Source: Rhizophagus sp. LPA8_4_AMF (Eukaryota > Glomeromycota > Glomeromycetes > Glomerales > Glomeraceae). Taken from it: a DNA stretch of 39,823 bases. A model generated the notes under the pieces. It ran no database searches. It was given only the letters and a program-made list of their open reading frames with translations, and had not been told where the DNA came from. Positions 23,541-32,409 of this stretch are shown here, piece by piece. The stretch spans positions 1 to 39,823 of the forward strand of contig JADRCO010000272.1 of assembly GCA_021464525.1 (NCBI GenBank). The letters run 5' to 3'. Each line of letters opens with the position of its first letter. The first letter of the stretch is position 1. A program made the translations under genes and the position numbers.

Positions 23541-24242
23541 CTAGTTAAAGTGTGATTCTTGTGTGATTTGCAAATTTATATTGTAGTGTTCGTGAAATGA
23601 TTTAAGGTGCGATTTTGAAAGTAAAACTGCAAATTTAGAGTTTTTAGTTTCACAAAAAAAAAAACCTGACCATAAAACGTTAAAGAATTGCGGTGCAGCT
23701 ATTTTTGTGCGTTCAACGATTTTTTTAAACATTTTGCGAAAAAGCGTGTGGTGACTGGTGTCATTATGGCTAACAAACCGTTTTTGATATGAACATAAAT
23801 ATTATTGTAAAAATTCATGAAGAATGTTTTTGGGAACGAATTTAATAAAGTAATTTAATTTTAAAATAATTTTCTACAATTTTTTTCGCAATTCTAAAAG
23901 TAGAAAAAATTGTTATTGCTTCACGTAAAAATATTATTAAAAAAGAAAATTCAACTATAATTATTTAAAAAATTTCGCTTAATAAACTTCAAATATGAAA
24001 ATTCTTATATATATTTTATTTGAACCATATCATAAGGTAAGCCCATCATTTTTTTCCTTAAATAAATATATGACATGCTGGTCATTTTGAATTCAAAGTA
24101 AACTGATGAATAATAGGAAAAACTACGATTACGTAAAATATCATCAGTCATTCAGTCATGATAATATCATTAAAAAATACACTGGCGACTAACTAGTAAG
24201 TACTGTAAACATGAGATCTTATTTATCGTAACCAAAAAAATC

Positions 24243-24629
24243 TACTATGTCTGTGTCACGTTTCCGAATGTCTAAATCGCTGAGCATCTACGACCGCATC
24301 TCGTGCCACAAATGCTGTGGGTTCTGCGTCCACGTCACGTTTCCATGGTCGCAGAGCATCTGCGTCATATTTATCATCCAATCCAGCGTCCGCGTCATGT
24401 TTCAATGCCCCGGTGCTGCATATGCATCACATTTCTATTCAAAAGGTGCTATATCCGCATCGCGTTTCAATGCCCCCGGTGCTGCATCTGCGAATTTAAA
24501 TTATTATTAAAAGAACTCTTAATATTAATATGAATAAAGAAAAAGGAAATTTTCATTTTAAAGTGATGATTTATTTACTCGCTAAAACAATAGTAAAGGC
24601 GAAAATCAACAATAAGCATTTGAATTTCA
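24243..24629 (-). pseudogene. KR-DADAEA repeat peptide precursor, copy 2, broken
   Basis: Exon 1 (24629-24578) is intact and gives MKFKCLLLIFAFTIVLA with the same phase-1 donor. Exon 2 starts at 24487 after CGCAG and gives N-AAPGAL-KRDADIAPFE, then a TAG. Beyond it, homologous units persist in two frames: KCDAYAAPG, a frameshift, LKHDADAGLDD, KYDADALRPW, KRDVDAEP and ARDAVVDAQRF. Several Kex2 arginines (CGT) have become TGT, CAT or TAT and neighbouring GCG/GAC codons are also altered, mostly by C-to-T or G-to-A change at CpG. The product would be a signal peptide with a single unit, so it is probably dead. The shared intron and flanks make its origin by duplication clear. Confidence 0.8.
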
Positions 24630-24718
24630 TAATTGATTTTGTTTGTATGATATATATAATTTTTAATTCGTTATTTATTAATTTGGTTAAAGAAATTTTT
24701 TTCTTCTCTTTCTCAAAA

Positions 24719-24731
24719 TGTTTATATAAGA
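24719..24731 (-). promoter_or_regulatory. TATA-like box of peptide gene copy 2
   Basis: CTTATATAAAC on the minus strand, about 95 bases before the ATG, the same spacing as in copies 1 and 3. Confidence 0.4.
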
Positions 24732-24779
24732 AATTTTCTGTAATAGCTATTTCAAATTATTTCATGAATCAATGAAGGC

Positions 24780-26970
24780 GAAGTAAAGGAGGTGTACAAG
24801 AGTATTTTTGCCACGTTTTCTACATTGTGCATGTTAAATTTACAAATGAATAACAGAGCCACTTTCAAATTAATAATAGGGAAAATGCGAGATGTTTATG
24901 CTAATCAGTAATTACTTTTAGCCACAATTATCTGTAAATTTATTTTTTTGTTGGTGGTAGTGAACCAAAAGAGAGTATTTTGCCACGTTATTTTACATTG
25001 CGCCACAAGGAACGAACAGTGCAATAATGTGGAAATAGATGAGATCTATCTATTTTTTTTTAAAAAAAAATATATATAAAAATATATAATATATATTGTT
25101 CAAAATGATCAGGAAAGTACAACTCACTTTATTAACTTCACAGCCACATCAACAGAAAATGGCTCTGTAATTATTGAAAATGAAGGGGTTATTGGATAAT
25201 TTAATCATATCAATACGTAATTTGTCAAAAGTACTTTGACGAGACAATAATAGTTTAACTTCCCATATTGTATGGTGCCTATAGCATCAAGTTTTGGGAA
25301 GTTATTGACATTTTATGTTTTAGAAACTTTTTAGTATTTTTACCTTGTCATATATCGATCTTATTCCATATTGGTTGGTCCACAGGGGCCTTATCCTGGA
25401 CTAGTCAAATTTGTTTGGTCAATACAATAATAGATAACCGTTGTTTAATTTTCGTATATTTTCTTTGTTCCACATTTTTTGCAATATTTCTCATAAGACG
25501 TCAGTAAATATTTTTTAAAAAATAATATCATTTATCATATTATGATAGTTTAGTATCAAACTAACTCATTTATTTATTTATTTATTTTTGATTTTTTTTT
25601 TCAGAATTTTAGAATTTATTTTTAGTTATTGTATTATAGATATTGTATAATATTAGTACTGCTATACAAATATTTTTGTTGTGAAGATGGTAAAATGTAC
25701 TTTCTAGCTTTATATTAATGCCAATAAAAAACATAATTATATATTTTTTATAATAAAACGCAAAATCTAACAGGCTTTAAAATATCGTGCCCTTTAAAAT
25801 TCATAAAATATAATAACTTGGTAACATTTTTAAAAATATATTTTTTTTTTTTGAATAAAGGTACGCAGCTATCTCGCTATCTCCATGAATCACGTGATAT
25901 GCTGAACAATTTGTCCAGAATGTCCTATGATTACAGTCGTCATAATCTCAATATGGAACCAAAATGTTATGTAATATACTAATATGATGTATCATTAAGA
26001 GAAATAGCGTATTTTAAGTAGTTTATATAGCACATGGTATCACACCCCCTGTTTCCTTTATTCCTGCTTATTTTACGAACTTTGTTTTTATTAGTATGAA
26101 ATCCCATTTATCACCCTTATATGTCACCATCCAATAGGAACATTAGGTGAAATTATACAGATTGATTAATATTTTACACTGTTTTTTCAGATGGTTTGTT
26201 GCATAAAAGTGTGTATAATACTAGTTTTTTTAACTTTTGATAAACTTCATAACTTAAGAATTAAAAATTTATGTTTCAGTGATTATCCAATATGAAAGTT
26301 TTCTTTAAAAGTAATAATACTAAAAAAAAAGGTTGTTTTGACATATTTTTTCTAGAATATAAATTTCCTATTGCTATTATATAAATAAATATACAATGTG
26401 ATTTTAATATTTAATTTCTTCAATTTGTAAATGTTTGGCAATGATGATGATGATGTTTTTTTTATAGAATTGAAATAACTATCGTAGCGTAAACTTATAA
26501 TTTATTAATCATAACAATAGCACATGATTATTATTCAATAATTTCAGTATGATATAATTTATATAACTGTACTAAATTACTTATTTAAAGTATTTAAAGT
26601 TAGTTAAAAAAGAAAATGTAAATGAAATTTTTAGAAAAGTTTATATAAAACTTATTTATGATACGTAATCAATGAAAATACAGCGTGATTAAAAGCTACA
26701 CTCTTTTATTGAGTGTGGGCGGATAAGATTGAATGACTGGATAAAAATGGACATTTTATGAAGGCACTGTGACTAATATAGATATATTTTCTTTTTCCAA
26801 AATAAGTCAAAAGAAGTGACCAATTAGATAAAATGTAAATAATTTCCAAGTTCAGTAAATAAGAAAAAAAATTGATGACAAAAATAATATATATCAAGAT
26901 ACAATATTTTAATATAAATAATATATATATAATAAAAAAATTTAAAATAAATAGAAAATTATAGTCAATA
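24780..26970. other. Gene-free part of duplication unit 2
   Basis: Holds the conserved upstream blocks of the peptide gene (to about 25900), including a degenerate CCTGGACTAGTC stretch (25396), and then the 3' flank of the BTB gene. Short open stretches (25268-25507 +, 26706-26897 -) lack any motif. Confidence 0.4.
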
Positions 26971-28476
26971 TTATTTTTTTATAACTTGAAACACTTCATA
27001 ATCATCAATTTCAAAATTTTCTGAATCATGAATTCTAACAGAATAGTGTGCTAATTTACAACTTTTCTTAAGAATGTATAAATCTCCGTCACCAAATCCT
27101 TGATTCCTCTTAGTATCACTATCTGAAATTGCACAAGAACTATTTTTAACTCTGCTCAATATAGTTGATGATGAGTCTAAAGTATTTGAATAAAATGAAT
27201 AAATAAAACTTCTATCAGTACTAATATATTTTCTAGATGCACTCCATTTTATTGGATTATATCCTCCAATAATCTTGTTTGAATCTTTTAATTTCATTAT
27301 AACAATTGTAGCTCCTTTGTTATTACACTTTGATTGAAATTCTTCAAGTTCAAATCCATCTCTACTTCCAAGTAAAAGCAAATTATAATCATATTGACCA
27401 TTTTCAAGTGGATTTGGCAATGCTTCTTGTCCATTATCAATCCAGTATGAAATAAGGTTAAAGTGATTTTCTGTAAGAATAGATGAACCAAATATTTTAT
27501 TATACTGAGATTTTCTAGGTGGAAGAACTATTGTAACCAATTTGCAGTTTGGAACTATATAATATGAATTTAGATCTTCTTCAAGTTCTTTAGGAAGCAA
27601 TTTACCTAAAGGACGGACTTTATAATAATATTCTTGTGGTGTCATTTGAAAAAATCGAATATGTTGAATAAATGGTGAAATAGTTTCCTTCAAAGTCTCA
27701 TATTCATTAATATTCCAAGTTGTCATATCAGAATTAAGAGTAGGATTCTTTGCAATACCCCACTTTACTAAATTCTCCCAAATTACGATTTCTTTCATTT
27801 CTAAACTATCAAGTTGAATAATTGAAAGTAAGGCTTCGTCATCTGACCCCCAAAACTCATTAGAATTAATTAATAATTTTGAGTCTTGAATCATAATATT
27901 ATTACATAATTCTTCAAGTTTTGGAAAAACTCCTTTATGACGGGAAATGGTATTGAAGAGTTTAACACCATTTTGTATAATCCAATCATTATTTGAATGA
28001 TTTAAGCCAATAATACACTGCTGAAGATGTTCAACCAGTTCATAAAGGTTCATCTCATCTGCTGCAATAAGTAATTCAATAAAATTATTTTTCACGTTAA
28101 ATGCATCTATTGCGATTGTTCCAGTATAAATAAATCTACAAAAATATAAAATAAAAAATTAATTTAAATAAATTGCAGATTTAAAATTAATTAATTCATA
28201 AAAATTTATTTTGACTGACTTTAATATGATTTGAAATACAATTGGGGTTACATTTGGTTTCTTAAAGATATAAAAATCTCCTTCTTTTTTAGCCCAATTC
28301 GAAGAAAATGCAGAACGAAAATATTTTGACCTAGCACGCAAAATAACTGAATGAGCTTTAAATATTTCCATTTTTGAATCTTCTCCGACTTGTATTTTTA
28401 CATTATAATCATCAGCCTTATCATAAAGATTGCCAATGTCTCTTAAAAGTGAGTCAGACAAAGTTTTGCAAGACAT
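26971..28476 (-). CDS. BTB-BACK-TLDc protein A
   Basis: Two exons: 28476-28220 and 28135-26971 (473 residues, intron 84 bases, phase 2). The start at ATG 28476 (MSCKTLSDSLLRDIGNLYDK) is chosen over an in-frame TTG nine bases upstream. The BTB domain covers about residues 20-125 (DDYNVKIQVGE, FKAHSVILRARSKYFRSAFS, FIYTGTIAIDA). The BACK-type helices follow (AADEMNLYELVEHLQQ, WENLVKWGIAKNPTL, to about 265). A TLDc domain fills the end (about 290-473: KIFGSSILT, LLLGSRDGFELEEFQSKCNN, GGYNPIKW, DSENFEIDDYEVFQVIKK). BTB-BACK proteins often act as Cullin-3 adaptors; TLDc domains bind V-ATPase in other eukaryotes. The role here is unknown. The donor site is GTCAGT, weaker than the GTAAGT of the paralogue at 34524-35995. 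Fully open, so probably functional. Confidence 0.9.
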
Positions 28477-28720
28477 TTTTTTCAATTTACTTTAATGTAA
28501 GGTATATTATTTTAAATTAGGAAAAACTAATATGATTTTTTTTATACATACAATAATAAAGAGGTTTTGTCATTATGAAAAAGAAAATTATTTACCTTTA
28601 TACTGCACGGTATGTTACCTAAGGCGGTTTGCCGATCACTAATAAAGCTATTTTAATTTCGGCAAAATGCGCAGCCACAAGAGCTGCAGTTATTGTGCTA
28701 AATTTAAAATGAATAAAAAA
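28477..28720 (-). promoter_or_regulatory. Upstream block shared by both BTB-TLDc genes
   Basis: Matches the region upstream of gene B (35996-36240): TATGTTACC, AGTTTGCCGATCACTA/CAT, TTTCAATTTC-like and GCAAAATGCGCAG/GCACAG pieces occur in the same order. It was duplicated together with the gene. No specific factor site can be named. Confidence 0.45.
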
Positions 28721-28946
28721 AAAAAAAAAAAAATTTACGTTTTTATTATATTTGACAATAATTTTATTAATTAAAATAAAAGTTTTATACCTAAATACTA
28801 AAAAAAGAAATTTTCATGACTTGTGTAGTATAAACTGCCTATTTCTCTATTATTGTTGTATAATTAAGGATTAAAATTAATTTCTATAATCCTAGATTGT
28901 TGTACTATATATACTATTATATATTTACAGTATAATTTAATAATAA

Positions 28947-29036
28947 TTAATAAAATATATAAGCAAGACTATATTGGGCCACATTATTATCTAATTCTGA
29001 TGCTTTTTGATATAATTCAACTGCTTTTTTCTTATT
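28947..29036 (-). pseudogene. Sel1-like repeat relic
   Basis: A 29-codon minus-strand stretch reads NKKKAVELYQKASELDNNVA, then QYSLAYIFY and a stop. The spacing KA.ELYQKA.E....AQYSLAY is that of a Sel1 repeat (SLR), an alpha-helical protein-interaction repeat often fused to kinases in these fungi. It is a single repeat without flanking frame, so a relic. Confidence 0.5.
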
Positions 29037-29615
29037 AACGCAAAAAATAAAATGACTGAAGGTGATCCTGAGCATTGGAAAGAACTAATATACCATTAGA
29101 TCATTATGTTGTAGAAAAGAATTTATAAGAGTATTTCACGTAAAAAGCAAAATAACAGAACTGATATGAATCGCTGTTTATTTAAAGCATGTGATAAACA
29201 AATAATAAAATAACTGAAATAATTACATAAAAAACATTGTTTATTTTTACAAGTACAGTACATATTAAAGAATACATGTATTGACTGTATTGTTATGAAA
29301 ATAATTAAATACTTCTAATTTCTCTTGCGAGAATTTCTCATCATTGATCCACTAACTCAAATCCTTCTAATCGAGCTAGTTTATTTTTCAAACGAATGGC
29401 GCAGTAAAATTTAAACAAAAGGGTATGGGGTACGAATGAATAACAGTCGCTTTAAGATGTCACAAATTTACTGCTCTTCAGCCAAATTTTGTGACGAACT
29501 ACATCATAATTAGATCAGGCAATATCTGGATAATTTCGTATTTAACAGATATTCATTGCGGTGAACTTATGAAATTAAACAAAACACCCTCTAACTTATA
29601 AGTTGATTAATTGTA
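29037..29615. other. Duplicated gene-free flank
   Basis: Pieces match 36480-36960: GATCCTGAGCATTGGAAAGA here against GATCTTCTTGAGCAATGGAA there, and later CACAAATTTA..GATCAGG. The first piece (GDPEHWKELIY here, GDLLEQWKKLIYN there) may be a shared coding relic on the plus strand. Confidence 0.35.
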
Positions 29616-29700
29616 TGTTATTGTACGGGCGTGCTAAATAATGGTATGATGTGGCACGAAGTGCCACATCAGATCATTATTAAGCGCCCGTACAACAACA
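29616..29700. mobile_element. Near-perfect palindromic element (hairpin MITE)
   Basis: TTGTACGGGCG (29621) pairs with CGCCCGTACAA (to 29695), and TGATGTGGCAC with GTGCCACATCA around a 3-base centre GAA at 29658-29660. The arms are about 40 bases with few mismatches, so the whole element folds into one hairpin. It is GC-rich against AT-rich flanks. AATGATGTGGCA recurs at 39751-39762, possibly a related end. Confidence 0.75.
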
Positions 29701-31849
29701 ATATTATTATCTGGAGTGTTTCACAGATTTAGTGTATAATTTTTATACGCAATTATAATAAATTCAATTATATAAGCATGATGTGCATAATATTGGTACA
29801 GCAAGTACATGATGGTCCTATAGGGCTGTATAATAATTGTTCATATACGATATGCAAGTTTGCTAAAAATAATGTCAAACGATTATGCATTCTCAATATC
29901 CTTAATATTGGAAAAATTGGTTAGATATATGAATTGACAAGTCTTTGCGATATTTCATAAATCCGTCATGTTGTATTTAGAAATTACATTTATTATAAAT
30001 TTTTTCAATTTTTCAAATACCTATTCATGGTTAAATATCATAGAGAAATTGAAGGCTATACGCTATTTTGGATGTAGCAACTAAGCAAATAAAAACTATA
30101 TGTGGTATAATATATAGTGCATCAACGAATATTTTTCTTGTACAACAATATATATTATTTATTTCATGGGGAGTTGGGTAATTCCCTGGAGCGTGTCACT
30201 CATTAAACTTAACATGTGATTAACTATTTTTAACTATTTTAAACTAAAATTAGAAATTTCCCGGCTATCTATATGAGACCGGGAAATAAGTATAAACTCA
30301 GCTAATCACTCGCAATTTTCAAAATTAGTATGAAGGTAATCATGAGTAACAGTTAATGCGACAGGGGATTATATAATTTATTGAAAGGATCTGAAGGAAT
30401 ATATATAATTCTTGAAGTGTATTCTCTTTATTATATTTCTCTTAAATACTACCATTTGATAGGAAATAATCAAGCTTCAATATATTGATGAGATTTCAAA
30501 TCTGAAATATTTACTCATAATCTTGTAAGAACAGTTCGTAAAAATCAAAATAACTGAGTTGTTGTTGTTAGATTAAAGCATCTAAAGAATTATTATCTTT
30601 TATATGTGGATTTATATGAAATAATTCATTTAATTGACTGATCACCAAACGCTATTGTTCAGAACTTAATACTAAGAAGAGTCACGAATAATTCATTTAA
30701 CCTTACGTCATAATTAAAGAGTGTAATAATTTTGGCTATTGAGGCCTGTTTTGTACATTTCATTAATTCATTTGCATCATTCTGTCGTAATTTACTTAAT
30801 TTATGTTAAGAAAGAAGGTATAAATTTTGTTATATCTATAAATGTTGAATGTTAATTGAAATAAAGCAAGTATTATTATAGTCATGAATTGTTAATTGAA
30901 AGTAGTGTACAGTATCTATCGGAAAGTGATGAACTATTTTTTTTGCCGTTTTTTATTTTTTTTTCGTATTAAACATGTATTATACTATTATTATTACATT
31001 AATATGGTTATTATCATACTTCGAGTTTAATTTCAATATTTACCTGCTAATCCGTCTTCGGTTGAATGGGGGTACGATGTTTTAATTTAACTTAGTATAT
31101 ATAATAAACTCTTTTATGCAAGTTTACATTGTAGTGTCAGTAAAAGAGAGTGTTATTTAAGGTGTGATTTTGAAAGTAAAATTGTAAATATAAAGTTAAT
31201 TTCATGATAAAGGATTACTGAAACTTCACAATATTATTTAAAATACGTTGTATTTATAGGTTCACGAAGAAAAACCTGACCATAAAACGTTAGGCGAGTA
31301 ATAAAGAATCTATTTTGTGCATTCAATTTCGTTCGCGAAAAAAAAGCGTGTGAATCAATGATCATTATGGCCAACAAACGTTTTTAATATGAACATAATA
31401 CTATGATTGTAAAAATTCATAAAGAATTGAAAATGAAGTTGAATAAACTTTTAAGGTAATTTTATTAAATAATTTTTTTAAAAAAAAATTTCGTAATCCT
31501 AATTTAAAGAAAAATTTATTATTATTTTACGTATAATATATTAAAAGAATTCCCTCATAATTATTTAAAAAAATTCGCTTAATTCAAATATGAAAATTCT
31601 TATATATATTTGAATAGTATATCATAAGGCAAGTCCATTGTTTCTTGAATAAAAAGTGAACTGATGTATAATAGGAAAAACTGTTGTCATGTTAATATCA
31701 TAATATCATTAAAAAAAAATACACTGGTGACTAATAAGCAAGTAAACATGAGATTTTATTTATCGATAACCAAAAAATATATATATTACATTTTATTATG
31801 GAATCGATATCTATATAGTAAAAGATTAATAAAAGATTAAATGATTGCC
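29701..31849. other. Junction of units 2 and 3, no gene
   Basis: Contains the short stem ATTTCCCGG..CCGGGAAAT (30256-30287) and the left flank of unit 3 (ACCTGACCATAAAACGTTAG at 31273, also found near 19555 and 23665). No open frame of note. Confidence 0.4.
30256..30287. repeat. Short stem-loop, 9-bp arms
   Basis: ATTTCCCGG at 30256 and CCGGGAAAT at 30279-30287 enclose a 14-base loop. Not linked to any gene, so a terminator role is not supported. Confidence 0.5.
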
Positions 31850-32272
31850 CTATCCGTGGAACCATGGCGGCTGAGCATCTGCGTCACGTTTCCATCTGTG
31901 CCATGGCGGCGGCTGAGCATCTGCGTCAGGTGCTGCGTCCGCGTCACGTTTCAATCCTGGGTGCCAGGCTTCTGCGTCCGCGTCACGTTTCAATCCTGGG
32001 TGAAAGGCTTCTGCGTCCGCGTCACGTTTAAATAATCCTGGGTAAAAGGCTTCTGCGTCCGCGTCACGTTTCCATGGTTTGGCGGCTTCTGCGTCCGCGT
32101 CACGTTTCAATGCTCCCGGTGCTGCATCTGCGAATTTAAATTATCATTAAAAGAACTCTTAATATTAATATGAATAAAAAAAAAGAAAATTTTCATTTTA
32201 AAGTGATGATTTTTATTTACTCGCTAAAACAATAGTAAATGCGAAAATCAGCAATAAGCATTTGAATTTCAT
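31850..32272 (-). CDS. Secreted KR-DADAEA repeat peptide precursor, copy 3 (intact)
   Basis: Two exons: 32272-32221 and 32127-31850, with a 93-base intron (GTAAAT..TTCGCAG) in phase 1 (109 residues). Exon 1 is the signal peptide MKFKCLLLIFAFTIVLA. Exon 2 gives N-AAPGAL, then six KR units: DADAEA-AKPW, DADAEA-FYPGLF, DADAEA-FHPGL, DADAEA-WHPGL, DADAAPDADA-QPPPWHRW, and DADA-QPPWFHG before TAG. KR fits Kex2 cleavage. The X-A and X-P pairs after it fit stepwise dipeptidyl trimming, as in yeast alpha-factor; both steps are inferred. Unlike alpha-factor there is almost no pro-region: seven residues separate the signal peptide from the first KR. The spacer coding sequence is nearly identical between units and rich in CpG, while the peptide cores vary. 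Likely product: several short secreted peptides with an aromatic-His-Pro-Gly-Leu theme. Pheromone, host-signalling or other roles cannot be separated from sequence. Confidence 0.88.
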
Positions 32273-32361
32273 TATTGATTTTGTTTTATATGATATATAT
32301 AATTTTTAATCCGTTGTTTATTAATTTGTTTGAAGGAATTTTTTTCTTCTCTTTCTCAAAG

Positions 32362-32374
32362 TGTTTATATAAGA
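32362..32374 (-). promoter_or_regulatory. TATA-like box of peptide gene copy 3
   Basis: CTTATATAAACAC on the minus strand, about 93 bases before the ATG. Position and sequence are kept in all three copies, within a conserved upstream block of about 130 bases. Confidence 0.5.
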
Positions 32375-32409
32375 AAATTTTCTGTAATAACACCATTTCA
32401 AATTATTTC

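Larger units (their letters stand above)
22830..30990. repeat. Duplication unit 2 of the tandem array
   Basis: Matches unit 3 (about 31030-37300) in the order: transposon-like left flank, peptide gene, BTB-TLDc gene, shared promoter block, TCACAAATTTA..GATCAGG segment, CATTCTGTCGTAATTTA. The spacing between equivalent peptide starts is 7643 bases (24629 to 32272) and between BTB starts 7519 (28476 to 35995). Boundaries are approximate. Confidence 0.7.

Noticed and set aside
26706..26897. Short hydrophobic minus-strand frame beside BTB gene A
   Set aside because: It is not kept in the equivalent part of unit 3 (near 34360-34450), so there is no support for coding.
27297..27491. Minus-strand frame inside BTB gene A, and a similar one at 34886-35089 in gene B
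   Set aside because: They are alternate-frame shadows of the TLDc coding sequence and appear in both paralogues for that reason.
31841..32035. Plus-strand open frame over the peptide repeats rich in CVRVTF
   Set aside because: It is the antisense shadow of the repeat gene; copies at 20082-20306 and 24247-24510 (+) are the same effect.
31850..32127. Regular 24-base repeats with short unique segments, CRISPR-like at first sight
   Set aside because: The repeats keep one reading frame, encode KR-DADAEA, follow a signal-peptide exon, and the spacers are only 12-18 bases. The genome is eukaryotic.
20132..32272. Calling the peptide genes true alpha-factor mating pheromones
   Set aside because: The layout matches, but core similarity is only a few residues and no receptor or mating-type context is in the window.
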